Assembly (NCBI GenBank): GCA_029262735.1
Contig: JAJCYY010000052.1
Span: forward strand, 18,343-82,342
Origin: Chloroflexota bacterium
GTDB taxonomy: Bacteria > Chloroflexota > Dehalococcoidia > Lucifugimonadales > Lucifugimonadaceae
DNA: 64,000 nt
Direction: 5' to 3'
The translations under genes and the position numbers were made by a program. Of this stretch, positions 9,569 through 18,633 are shown one piece after another. The notes beneath the pieces were generated by a model, which made no database searches, was not told where the DNA came from, and saw nothing but the letters and a program-made list of their open reading frames with translations. Each line of letters starts with the position of its first letter. Position 1 is the stretch's first letter.

Positions 9569-10095
9569 GGCGCAAGTCTCAGTGATCGCGCTATGGGAAT
9601 CAAAATACGGTGTCACCCGGTGCAGTGATCAACCCACCCGCGCCCGTAAACGGGCACCCGTCCCTCCCTTGAGAAGGGAGGGAGAAACCGCAACTTCCGG
9701 CCTGACCTCCTCAATCCATCAGGCTCCACCTGAGTCGGGCGAAGAAAAAAACCCACCCTCTAGCTCCCTCCCTTGAGAAGGGAGGGAGAACAGAACAACC
9801 CACCTTCACCTCTAAACGGGTACCCGGCAAATGGGCACCTGTCCCTCCGTTGGAGTGGTGGACGATTCTGAGAAGCAGCTGGACCGGGCGGCATCGGTTG
9901 GCGCGCGTACCTGTCTCGTGAGCAAGGAGCCTTCCGCGGCGAACATCTCTCACAGCGTAATCGGCAGTCTTTCCGAACTTCCGGGCCTCCTGGCCTGATC
10001 TCCTGCTATAGTTCCACCTCCCCGGGTTCGTCCGGGGTTTTTTTTTGGACCTTCGACCTGTTCGCCGGTCCTCTGCGTTTTTCGAAAGGGACAGA
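9569..10095. repeat. Cluster of dispersed repeats
   Basis: Contains two CTCCCTCCC/GGGAGGGAG hairpins (9658-9690 and 9751-9800) flanking a 58-bp element copy (9693-9750), then a T-rich stretch at 10031-10048 preceded by CCCGGG, which could terminate transcription. No gene is apparent. Confidence 0.65.
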
Positions 10096-11556
10096 ATGAG
10101 AACCAACGAGAAGAAGCTGATATTAGTCGTTGGCCTGGTGGCAATGGCGCTGGTGATTGCACTGACCCAGATGTGGCCGAGCACTGCGCTGGCGGACGAC
10201 GATGATGACAACGACGGCAGGCGCAGGGGGCGGACGACCGAATCCTCATCCAACTCTGACAATGACGACGATGACGATAAGGACAAGAAGGACAAGAAGG
10301 ACAAGAAGGACAGTAACAACGGCAACGCAGCGATTCTGGCCCTGCTGACCGAGATGCAGGCGCAGTCGGCGGCTGACAAGGCTGAGTTGCTGGCCAGGAT
10401 TGGCGAGCTTGAGACTGAACTCTCGACGCTGATCACTCAGCAGCCAAACACTCTTTCACAGGAACTGGCGGCGCACGATGCGGACATTGATGCAGCCATA
10501 GCAGCGCTGTCCAGTCAGCTTGCCGATCACGATGAGATCATCGCCGGGGATCTCCCACCGGGTGGCGGTGCGATCGGCACCGCACTAGCAGCGCTGTCCG
10601 GCCAGGTGGCCGGCATCGAAACGAACATTGGCTCTGCTATCGCAGCCGGTAACAGCGCGCTCAGTTCGGACGTGTTCGAGGTGTTCGACCTCGTGCACGA
10701 CACGCACACGGTCGATCCGTTCGACATGAGCGTAACGGTGTGTGCGAACAGCGGTGGCTTCGCGACGTTCGACCAGGACGCAAGCTTCGCCAGTGATTTT
10801 GGATTCGGTCCGTTTATCGGCGCCGACTTTTACGGGAACGGCGGTACGGCGGACTATCGGGGCCATTTCGCAAACACACTCAACTCAGCGGCAGGCGCAT
10901 CTACGGGTGTGACACTGAATGCTTGCCTGGACGGCATCATCGTTAGGCAGGACGGTACGGTAGACGCAAATCCGTTGTCCGACCTCAACGTGAGCGAGCT
11001 TCAGTTCATCACCGAGAACCTGGGGAACGAGACTGATCTTGCAGACTTGAGAGCACAAATCACTCGTTCAGCGTTGTTTGACATGCCGTTGTCTGCGTTG
11101 CAACTGACCGACTCGATTGCCGAGGTTGCGGCAGTGGACCTGAATCTTCTCAATACTTTCCGTATTGTGAATGATGATCTTGGAGCACTGGAAGACACGT
11201 TGCCTCTTCCACCCAATGTGGCGCGTGACTTCCCTAATTCACCTATCCCGGCCTCGATGATCTCGATGGACCCTCTTTCGATCTGCACCTTGCCAGGTAT
11301 CGAAATTCTGGATAACGGTGGAAGCAATCCGATACAGGGCATCTGCGATTCGGCGGGTGAAGGGAAACTGCTTACCGACGCGATCACGTCGATCTCGGAC
11401 ACGCTGAATCCGGCCATCGACCGGATCGAAACACGGGTCGACAAGATCGACGGGACGGCTGACAAGATCTCCGCAAGTGTTGGCAACAACCTGAGAGACA
11501 TAGCGGTGAGAATCAGGGAGATCGTCAACAGCATCTGCTCGGGCCTTGGCTGTTAA
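10096..11556 (+). CDS. Secreted acidic coiled-coil protein of unknown function
   Basis: The start MRTNEKKLIL at 10096 follows AAAGGGACAG and gives a signal peptide ending near STALA. After it comes a highly charged linker of Asp runs, then repeats of KKD (residues about 55-75), then a predicted coiled coil (residues about 80-200, with ELETELSTL and repeated ALSSQ(L/V)). The C-terminal half contains cysteines spaced as if for disulfides and ends ICSGLGC, with DKIDGTADKISASVG heptad-like repeats. I do not recognise a family. It is probably exported and oligomeric. Confidence 0.75.
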   Translation: MRTNEKKLILVVGLVAMALVIALTQMWPSTALADDDDDNDGRRRGRTTESSSNSDNDDDDDKDKKDKKDKKDSNNGNAAILALLTEMQAQSAADKAELLARIGELETELSTLITQQPNTLSQELAAHDADIDAAIAALSSQLADHDEIIAGDLPPGGGAIGTALAALSGQVAGIETNIGSAIAAGNSALSSDVFEVFDLVHDTHTVDPFDMSVTVCANSGGFATFDQDASFASDFGFGPFIGADFYGNGGTADYRGHFANTLNSAAGASTGVTLNACLDGIIVRQDGTVDANPLSDLNVSELQFITENLGNETDLADLRAQITRSALFDMPLSALQLTDSIAEVAAVDLNLLNTFRIVNDDLGALEDTLPLPPNVARDFPNSPIPASMISMDPLSICTLPGIEILDNGGSNPIQGICDSAGEGKLLTDAITSISDTLNPAIDRIETRVDKIDGTADKISASVGNNLRDIAVRIREIVNSICSGLGC

Positions 11557-11763
11557 GGCCGGTGGCCGTTAAGGCCGGTGGTCGTTGAGTTTATTGCCGG
11601 GGCTGAGGGCATTCGTCTCTCAGCCCCGGCTTTTTGTGATCGCTTTAGCGGCGTGGTCATGCCTGCTGGGGCGTCGAGCAAGGCCGTTTGCCACCCTTCA
11701 TTTCCGGTAACCTTGCTGGCCATCACGTGCCGGCACTTGCGCTGCAGAATTTTCGAGGTGGAT

Positions 11764-12249
11764 ATGGCTTACGGACGGTTTTTCGAGGATTTCTCTGTCG
11801 GCGAGAAGATAAAACACTGGCCGGGGCGCACGATCACTGAGACGGATGACACGTGGTTTTCGCTGCTTTGCCAGAACGATAATCCGCTGCACATCGATGA
11901 CAACTACTCGAGCAAGTACACGCAGCACGGTCAGCGACTGACGAACGGGACGCTGGTTTTCGCCATCGCGGTGGGCCAGACGGTCCGTGACCTTTCCGGG
12001 CGGGCGATCGCCAATCTCGAGTACGAAAAGGTCACGCACCACGCGCCGGTCTTTCACGGTGACACGATCTACACGGAGTCAGAGGTGCTGGAGACGCGTG
12101 TGACGTCGAAGGGTGACCGCGGGACGGTGCTGACGGAGACGGTTGTGAAGAACCAGGACGGCACGAAGGTGATGTCGTTCTTGAAGCGCGTGCTGGTGCC
12201 GATGAAGCACCACGAGACGATGGGCGAGGGCAAGCTACCGTTCGATTAG
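11764..12249 (+). CDS. MaoC-family (hot-dog) dehydratase
   Basis: Start at 11764 follows GAGGTGG at a good distance; the longer frame from 11578 has no matching sequence. The protein (about 161 residues) carries FSVGEKIKHWPGRTITETDD at the N-terminus and CQNDNPLHIDDNYSSK, where the D and H form the hydratase dyad of (R)-enoyl-CoA hydratases and mesaconyl-CoA hydratase. It likely hydrates an enoyl-CoA. A T-poor stem of GGGGCTGAG and CTCAGCCCC at 11598-11627 ahead of it could terminate the preceding gene. Confidence 0.88.
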   Translation: MAYGRFFEDFSVGEKIKHWPGRTITETDDTWFSLLCQNDNPLHIDDNYSSKYTQHGQRLTNGTLVFAIAVGQTVRDLSGRAIANLEYEKVTHHAPVFHGDTIYTESEVLETRVTSKGDRGTVLTETVVKNQDGTKVMSFLKRVLVPMKHHETMGEGKLPFD

Positions 12250-12264
12250 AGGGGTGAATTGTCA

Positions 12265-12283
12265 TTCTGAACTTGATTCAGAA
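12265..12283. repeat. TTCTGAA/TTCAGAA palindrome family
   Basis: TTCTGAA and TTCAGAA face each other across five bases, beside GTCA and ATCTC. Related copies: 14001-14019, 22309-22327, 22353-22371, 35450-35468 and 38096-38114. All are intergenic. Confidence 0.75.
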
Positions 12284-12382
12284 TCTCTCGGTGACCTCAC
12301 ATGGACGGTTAGATCCCTCACTTCGCGCGGGATGACAAATCGTGATGGCTCCGCGATCAGCGGGCGCAGCGAGCGGCGTCCC

Positions 12383-13774
12383 CTATGAAACCGGGATGTT
12401 GTGGTTCAGGCGGAAGGCGTTTGTTGGGTCGTACTTTGCTTTTATTTGGCGGAGTCTTTCGAAGTTGTCTCCGAACGCTGTCCGCACCCTGTCTGGCTCG
12501 TCGCCTGCAACGTGATTGATGTAGACGATGTTGCCTGCGAACGGCTCCAGCTCGCTCCAGAACTCTCGTGTCCAGGCGACCTGCCTGTCGTCTTCTGCCG
12601 GATCGAGCCACTGGGAGACGATACCGAGGTCCCACTGGTGTGCACGGTGCACGAAGGCGGTATCGCCGGGATCGACACGGGCGGCTGCACCGTGGAAGTT
12701 GAACATGGGCACACGAGTCAGGGGCGAGATCAACCGGGAGCCGCGGTCGACGAGCACGTCGATGAGATCGTCGGTTATCTCCCTGACGAGTCCGGACTTC
12801 CAGTAACGCCGCGGCCCGTAGGGAACCATTTCGTCCATCAGGTGCTGACGAGCGCCATATGACCTGGGCCGAGCGCTGTCCAGAAGCGGGTTGCCGAACT
12901 CCCGCAGGGGCCTTATCAGGTCTTCGCCGTGGGCGATGTCTCCGTTGTAGCCGAGCATAAGCGCGCAGACGGGATCGCCGTCCGGCGTGGTCGATAGACC
13001 GGCATTGATTTCGAGCTCGTCCGGTGGGTCTGCTGCGATGTCACGGTAGAAGCGCAGCATGTCTCTTGCGGCGCTCATCGGGTAGACGATCGAACCGCCG
13101 ATGACCTGCGAGATTTCGTGAAGCTGAAACTCGAAGCTGGTGACGATGCCGAAGTTGCCGCCGCCACCGCGCAGTGCCCAGTAGAGGTCGGGGTGACTCT
13201 CGGGGCTGGCGGTGATGACATCGCCTTCGGCGTTCACGATGTCGAAGGAGAGGACGTTGTCGCAGGTGAGGCCGTGCTTGCCCATGAGCCAGCCGAGACC
13301 GCCGCCGAGGGTGAGACCTGAAATGCCTGTGTTGGACACGGTTCCGCCGGTTGTGGCGAGTCCGAACACCTGGGTTTCGGCGTCGAACTCGGACCATGTC
13401 AGACCGGCCTGAGCATGTGCGATTTTACTGCGAGGGTCGACCCGGACGCCCTTCATCGGCGATAGGTCGATGACGATGCCGCCGTCGCAGGTGCCGTGGC
13501 CAGCCGCGCTGTGGGCACCTCCGCGGATGGAGATGAGGAGGTCGTGTTGGCGGGCGAATCTGACGGCGTGTACGACGTCTGATCGTCCGCTGCAGCGGAC
13601 GATCAGGGCGGGATGTTTGTCAATCATGCCGTTCCAGACGCGGCGGGCTGTTTCGTAGCCATCGGTCGAGGGTGTAAGGACGGTGCCGTTGATGACGGCG
13701 GTCAGCGCGTCGATGGTCTGTGGATCGACGATGCGTGGCGGGCCGCCTGGTTTCGTCGGGGAGGTCGTGCTCAT
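12383..13774 (-). CDS. FAD-linked (BBE-type) oxidoreductase
   Basis: The PCMH-type FAD domain shows IRGGAHSAAGHGTCDGG, where the histidine is the usual site of covalent FAD attachment, and GGGLGWLMGKHGLTCDNV, where the cysteine would give a second, bicovalent link as in berberine bridge enzyme-like oxidases. The C-terminal BBE segment (KAKYDPTNAFRLNHNIP) is intact. Start MSTTSPTKPGG at 13774 is preferred; the frame opens 13 codons earlier. Relatives oxidise sugars, alkaloids or hydroxynicotine; the substrate here is not predictable. Confidence 0.9.
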   Translation of the reverse strand: MSTTSPTKPGGPPRIVDPQTIDALTAVINGTVLTPSTDGYETARRVWNGMIDKHPALIVRCSGRSDVVHAVRFARQHDLLISIRGGAHSAAGHGTCDGGIVIDLSPMKGVRVDPRSKIAHAQAGLTWSEFDAETQVFGLATTGGTVSNTGISGLTLGGGLGWLMGKHGLTCDNVLSFDIVNAEGDVITASPESHPDLYWALRGGGGNFGIVTSFEFQLHEISQVIGGSIVYPMSAARDMLRFYRDIAADPPDELEINAGLSTTPDGDPVCALMLGYNGDIAHGEDLIRPLREFGNPLLDSARPRSYGARQHLMDEMVPYGPRRYWKSGLVREITDDLIDVLVDRGSRLISPLTRVPMFNFHGAAARVDPGDTAFVHRAHQWDLGIVSQWLDPAEDDRQVAWTREFWSELEPFAGNIVYINHVAGDEPDRVRTAFGDNFERLRQIKAKYDPTNAFRLNHNIPVS

Positions 13775-14199
13775 TGGTGTTGCCTGTATGCAGCGTGCTG
13801 TAGTTGCGGGCACTGCTTTTTTATCACATGGATGGGTGGTATCTGAGGCGGGTAGGCGTTTGGCGTGGATGATGGGATGTTGTTGCGTTGATCGGACGGA
13901 GGGTCGCTGACGCTTATAATCGGCGTTTGAGGGCGAGGGTGATGGTTCGCATATTGGTCTGCGTGGAGAGTTTTGACTGTTTGTGTGAGAACGCCGGGAG
14001 ATTCTGAATCGAGTTCAGAATGACAAACACGTAATGGCGCAGCCATCACCGGGCGCAGCAAGCGGCGCCCCTACCAGAAAGACGACAACCCACCCTCTAA
14101 CTCCCTCCCTGTCAGGGAGGGAGAACCTGGCTTCCGCCATAAGTGGTTAATCCATAAGGCACCACATAAATCGGTCGAAGAAAAAAACAAAGAAAAACA
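13775..14199. repeat. Intergenic with stacked repeats
   Basis: Holds the palindrome at 14001-14019, a CGGGCGCAGCAAGCGGCGCCCCTACC word (14055-14080, related to 12360-12380 and 33285-33312), the CTCCCTCCC hairpin (14086-14126) and a 58-bp element (14129-14187) ending just before the next start codon. Confidence 0.65.
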
Positions 14200-15381
14200 A
14201 TGGCGATATCTAAGAAGGTTCGAGAGCAGATGAAGGCGTCCTCCTGGATACGGAGGATGTTCGAAGAGGGTATGGAGATGCGGCGTCTGCACGGCGCCGA
14301 GAACGTTTTCGACCTTTCGCTTGGAAACCCGCTTCTGGAGCCGCCTGCCGAGTTCAATGAAGTGCTGCGCCGCATCGTCAACGACGACGCGCCCGGCACA
14401 CATCGCTACATGCCCAACGGCGGTTTTTCCGGCGTGCGCGCCGCGGTAGCAAAGCAGCTTTCGGCTGAGTCCGGCATCCTGTTTTCTGGCGAGGACATTA
14501 TGATGACCGTCGGCGCGGCCGGCGCGCTGAACGTGATTTTGCGGTCGATACTGGACCAGGACGATGAGGTGGTGATCATCGCTCCGTACTTCGCCGAGTA
14601 CATCTTCTACATCCAGCACCAGACCGGGGTTGTGCGTGAGGCGCAGAGCGGCCCGGACTTCATGCCGGACATTGCATCGCTGAAGGCCAGCCTGAACGAG
14701 CGCACCCGGGCGGTCATCATCAACACGCCGAACAACCCGACCGGCGTGATCTATACGGAATCTGTTGTGGATGCTATCGGTGAGGCGATTCGGGATGCTG
14801 AGAAGAGATTTGGCACGGAGATCTACCTGGTTTCCGACGAGCCGTACCGGAAGCTGATCTTCAGCGACGCTCCGTTCCCCTTCATCTTCAAGCACCACGC
14901 CAGGTCGGTTGTGGCAACCTCGCACTCGAAGGACCTCGGGCTTGCGGGAGAGCGCATCGGTCACATCGCAATAAATCCGGCAGATCCGGGCAAGGCCGAC
15001 TTCATGGATGCGGCGAGGTTTGCGCTGCGGACACTTGGCTTTGTGAACGCGCCGGCGCTGATGCAGCGAGTGGTGGCGGAGATCCAGGACGCGACGGTTG
15101 ACGTTTCCGAGTATCGCAAGAAGCGAGATTTCATGTACGCGGCGCTGACCGATATTGGCTACAGCTGCGTGCGGCCGGACGGGGCGTTCTACCTGTTCCC
15201 GGAGTCGCCGATTGCGGACGATTTGGAGTTCGTGAAGCTGTTGCAGTCGAAGCTGGTGCTGACTGTGCCGGGCGTCGGATTCGGCACTCCAGGCTATTTC
15301 CGAGTGTCGTACTGTGTAGAAGACAAGGTGCTGGAGGGGTCGCTAAGGGGTTTTGCCGAGGCGCTTGAGGAGGCACGCTAG
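14200..15381 (+). CDS. Class I/II PLP-dependent aminotransferase
   Basis: A 393-residue fold-type I enzyme: FDLSLGNPLLEPP, HRYMPNGGFSGVR, INTPNNPTG, VSDEPYRKL and SHSKDLGLAGERIG, where K is the PLP Schiff-base lysine; the C-terminal FRVSYC supplies the carboxylate-binding arginine. It belongs to the aspartate/aromatic aminotransferase group. The upstream leader is a 58-bp dispersed element with GAAGAAAAA next to the ATG. A lipoprotein gene follows after nine bases and may be co-transcribed. Confidence 0.9.
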   Translation: MAISKKVREQMKASSWIRRMFEEGMEMRRLHGAENVFDLSLGNPLLEPPAEFNEVLRRIVNDDAPGTHRYMPNGGFSGVRAAVAKQLSAESGILFSGEDIMMTVGAAGALNVILRSILDQDDEVVIIAPYFAEYIFYIQHQTGVVREAQSGPDFMPDIASLKASLNERTRAVIINTPNNPTGVIYTESVVDAIGEAIRDAEKRFGTEIYLVSDEPYRKLIFSDAPFPFIFKHHARSVVATSHSKDLGLAGERIGHIAINPADPGKADFMDAARFALRTLGFVNAPALMQRVVAEIQDATVDVSEYRKKRDFMYAALTDIGYSCVRPDGAFYLFPESPIADDLEFVKLLQSKLVLTVPGVGFGTPGYFRVSYCVEDKVLEGSLRGFAEALEEAR

Positions 15382-15389
15382 CCAGAGGA

Positions 15390-15893
15390 ATGAATCTTCG
15401 AATGAGACTACTCACCGTTCTTCTACTGACCGCTTTCGCCGGTGCCGCTGCCGCATGTTCGAGCGGTGGAGGAACTCCGACTCCGGTTGCTGTGGTGCTG
15501 ACGTCGCCGGTTGCGAATCCGACTGCCACTCCCGAGGCGATGGTGACGACGGTCGAGGGCGAGATTACTGCGTTCGAGGTGAATCTTTCGAAAAATGGCA
15601 GTCCGCAGCAGGGTACGGCTGTGTTCTCTCGCAAGGGCGAGCTTACTCACGTTGAGATCAAGGTGAGGCCGGGAGTTCCGGCGCAGTCTGTGACGCTGAG
15701 GCGCGGTCTGTGCCCGGCGCCGGTGGGGTTCGTGGAGGAGCTTGACACGGCTATCGGCGGGGTGATGCGACAGGAGATCCGAAGCCTGGGGTGGGACGAG
15801 TTGCTGATGGGCGGCCTGGCAATTGTCTTGAGCACTGGCAAGAATAATCAGAGCATATTTTCAGTGTGCACGGAGATGCCAAAGCTGGAGTGA
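15390..15893 (+). CDS. Lipoprotein of unknown function
   Basis: A lipoprotein signal (MRLLTVLLLTAFAGAAAAC) is followed by a Ser/Gly/Thr/Pro linker and a roughly 110-residue beta-rich domain (GEITAFEVNLSKNG, THVEIKVRPG) with three cysteines. The pattern resembles small secreted CHRD-like or amyloid-like beta domains but I cannot assign a family. It lies nine bases after the aminotransferase. Confidence 0.75.
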   Translation: MNLRMRLLTVLLLTAFAGAAAACSSGGGTPTPVAVVLTSPVANPTATPEAMVTTVEGEITAFEVNLSKNGSPQQGTAVFSRKGELTHVEIKVRPGVPAQSVTLRRGLCPAPVGFVEELDTAIGGVMRQEIRSLGWDELLMGGLAIVLSTGKNNQSIFSVCTEMPKLE

Positions 15894-16214
15894 GGGTGGG
15901 GTTTGCCATCCTGAGCCTGTCGAAGGGTTGTTGTCTGGTAGGAGCGCCGCTACCAGATAGACCGAAGTCCGCCCGTTCTCATGCATTTAAAATAAGGACT
16001 CTCGCCTCGAGACGGGGAAATGTGGTTCAATCTCATCGACGGTGCGGAATTGGATGTCCGCGACAATCTGCTACTCATTCGTCTAGAATGACTGACAGAT
16101 GCCCAAACAAAATTCCAGGCTTTCCAACTACCGGAATTAAATCCTTTGGCGGTCCATGAATGAAACTAGTCGCGAGAATGCGTCGGCTAATTCCAAAATC
16201 AGAGGACTTTACAT

Positions 16215-16397
16215 ATGTCAGCCTTCATACCTCCTAGACCTGACTATCATTCATTAAAAGCCGACGCTGAATACCGTGCGACTCGCAAGCGTACGCCTTT
16301 GCTATTGATCGCCGCTGCAATCATTTGGAATTTGTACCGTGGGTTGATATGGACTGTTACGTTTTTCCTCAAGACGTTGCGGATTCGCAAACAGTAA
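16215..16397 (+). CDS. Small single-pass membrane protein (possible)
   Basis: Sixty codons with AGAGGA eight bases upstream of the ATG. Residues about 27-50 form one hydrophobic helix (LLLIAAAIIWNLYRGL) with a basic C-terminus. The local DNA is AT-richer than its neighbours. No family recognised; real expression is uncertain. Confidence 0.4.
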   Translation: MSAFIPPRPDYHSLKADAEYRATRKRTPLLLIAAAIIWNLYRGLIWTVTFFLKTLRIRKQ

Positions 16398-16551
16398 ATA
16401 CCGACAACTGATCGCGGAGTCCAGCTATTCAACACGTTAGTGTTAGGCCAGCACGATTCGTGAAAACGGCAAAAATGGATTACGGGAGCATTTAGTCGAG
16501 TAGTTTAGAGGTCTCTTGTCAGACCGAGACCTGTGTGCTGTGCTCATCACC

Positions 16552-16585
16552 GAGCTCGACTCTCCCCCGTCTCCGCCATGAGCAC
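16552..16585 (+). repeat. tmRNA 3'-end-like attachment sequence, copy 1
   Basis: On the plus strand this reads CTCGACTCTCCCCCGTCTCC then GCCATGAGCAC, the T-loop, acceptor strand and CCA of a tmRNA (ssrA) 3' end. It matches 30 of 33 positions with the minus-strand copy at 60387-60419. The T-stem pairing is broken here and no tmRNA body is seen upstream, so this is a scar of an integration site, not a gene. Confidence 0.6.
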
Positions 16586-16670
16586 ATATCTGCGGCAGCC
16601 CATCGCTACGTAGGGATACCTCTGATAGCCGCAGTCCGATCGAACCGCGGCGATCTCATCAACTCCCCCT

Positions 16671-18263
16671 TCAGTCCGTGTGGCTTCTGATTACCCGGCC
16701 TGGAGTTTCGCCTGATAGTTCGCCGTTCGTTAGCGATACCTGGCCGTTCACGAGTACGTGCGAGACGCCTGTTGAGTACTGGTGAGGCTCTGCGAAGGTT
16801 GCGTGTTCGCTTATGGTCTCCGGGTCGAAGACTGCGATGTCCGCCATGTAGCCCGGCGCCAGTCGCCCGCGGTTCTTCAGTCCGAGCCTCTGCGCGGGCA
16901 GTGTCGTCATCTTGCGTATCGCCTCGGGCAGCGTCACCACGCTCTTGTCGTGCACCAGCCTCTGCAGGTAGCCCGCGTTCGACCCGTAGCTGCGCGGGTG
17001 CGGCATGCCTCGTGACAGCGGTCCGGTGGTTCGCAGCGAGTTGCCGTCTGAGCAGACGGAGATGTGGGGAGACGCTGCGATCATCTCCATATCCGGGTCA
17101 GACATCGAGTACAGCACCACCGAGACCTCGGAATCCTCGAGCAGCTTGAAGGCGCAATCTATCGGATCCATGTTCCGCCTGCTTGCCACCTCTTCCAGCG
17201 TCATTCCCTCGTATTCGGTGTTCGGCGGATAGCCAGCGATCACGCAGCCGCTTGCGCCCTGGAACCGGACCGCAGAGTATTCCGCCTCATCCTTCAAACG
17301 TGGGCGCAAATCGCTGTCTGCGATCCGCTCCAGCAGCGCCGGGCGGCCTCCGTCGTGCGCCCAGCGATTGAAGATCGCGCCGCTGAGCGGTGTGCTGCAG
17401 GCGATGTACGGGTACTGGTCACCGGCGACGTCGATGCCCTCTTCGCGCGCCCGTTCGATCGACTCCAGGATTGCTGCGGCGCGTCCCCAGACACGCGGTC
17501 CGTGCGCCTTGACGTGCGATATCTCGATGCGGGCGCCTGTGCGGCGGCCGATCTCTATCGATTCCTGGAGTGCCGTGAAGATGCCGGGGCTTTCGTCCGA
17601 TTCCGACCGCATGTGGCTTGAGTACAGCTTATCCCGGTCGGCGGCGAGCTTTGCCAGCGCGATCACTTCGTCTGTGAGAGAAAAGTAGCCCGGCGGGAAG
17701 TAGAGGCCCGTCGAGAGTCCCATCGCCCCGGCGTCCAGCGCCTTGGCAACCTCTCGCTCCATCTGCGTCAGTTCGTCGGAGCCGGGCGCCCGGGCATCGT
17801 CGCCCATCACGAAGCTCCGCACCTGGTTGTGGCCAATCTGCGTGGCCACGTTGATTACTCCGCCCGCCTGGTCGAGGGCGTCGAGGTAGCCGGCGAAGTC
17901 CCGCCAGCCCGGCTGGTAGTCAGGGTCAGCCCGTGACGCCCGCGACTTGAAGTTGTCGGTGGTCTGGTCGTTGAGCGGCGCACAGAAGCTGGAGCCGCAG
18001 TTGCCGACCAGCTCCAGGGTCACGCCCTGCCGCAGCTTGCTGTCTGCGAGCGGGTCGACGAGGAACGACATGTCGCTGTGGGCATGGAGGTCGATGAAGC
18101 CGGGTGCGACGACCTGGCCTGCGGCGTCGATGGTCTTTGCCGTCTCGCCCGTAACCTGCCCAATTGCGACAATCCTGTCGCCGACGATCGCCACGTCTGT
18201 TTGCACAGAGTCTGCGCCGGTTCCGTCGATCACTCGACCGTTCTTAACAACGACGTCGTACAT
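16671..18263 (-). CDS. N-acyl-D-amino-acid deacylase (amidohydrolase)
   Basis: A 530-residue amidohydrolase: MYDVVVKNGRVIDGTG and APGFIDLHAHSDMSFL (metal-binding HxH) at the N-terminus, GNCGSSFCAP with the metal-bridging cysteine typical of D-aminoacylases, GAMGLSTGLYFPPG, YSSHMRSES and EISHVKAHG for further ligands, and a C-terminal GYMADIAVFDPETI. It would hydrolyse N-acyl-D-amino acids or related dipeptides. It stands alone with about 370 bases upstream. Confidence 0.92.
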   Translation of the reverse strand: MYDVVVKNGRVIDGTGADSVQTDVAIVGDRIVAIGQVTGETAKTIDAAGQVVAPGFIDLHAHSDMSFLVDPLADSKLRQGVTLELVGNCGSSFCAPLNDQTTDNFKSRASRADPDYQPGWRDFAGYLDALDQAGGVINVATQIGHNQVRSFVMGDDARAPGSDELTQMEREVAKALDAGAMGLSTGLYFPPGYFSLTDEVIALAKLAADRDKLYSSHMRSESDESPGIFTALQESIEIGRRTGARIEISHVKAHGPRVWGRAAAILESIERAREEGIDVAGDQYPYIACSTPLSGAIFNRWAHDGGRPALLERIADSDLRPRLKDEAEYSAVRFQGASGCVIAGYPPNTEYEGMTLEEVASRRNMDPIDCAFKLLEDSEVSVVLYSMSDPDMEMIAASPHISVCSDGNSLRTTGPLSRGMPHPRSYGSNAGYLQRLVHDKSVVTLPEAIRKMTTLPAQRLGLKNRGRLAPGYMADIAVFDPETISEHATFAEPHQYSTGVSHVLVNGQVSLTNGELSGETPGRVIRSHTD

Positions 18264-18633
18264 TTTTCACTCCGTGCTGGCCTGGGCCGGATTGTTATGG
18301 GAATGCGCTGCTGGTCCACTGCGGGTATGCAGCTTTCGTGCCCAACGTACCGGAAAAACGGGTGCGGAGCGAATGGCCTGCGCCACCCCGAGGACAGCTG
18401 TCATTGGGCATCCTCAAAATGGCATCTTGTCGACCGAAGACGGGCACGGTGTTAATGTGGCGCGAAAACGGCGTCAGAGGCGGGTTCGCGACGCGCCATA
18501 TCCAGCATCATCCACAAGAAGATACATGAGCAGCCATTGCTCAGAGTAAGTTCATGAAGTGTCAATAGGATAGTTGGCGGCCAGAATCAAATAGTCTATT
18601 CTCACGTGTCCGGTCCTCGAAAGGTAAGGGGTA
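18264..18633. other. Intergenic, nothing recognised
   Basis: About 370 bases between divergent genes; promoters of both should be here. No hairpin or RNA gene stands out. Confidence 0.4.
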
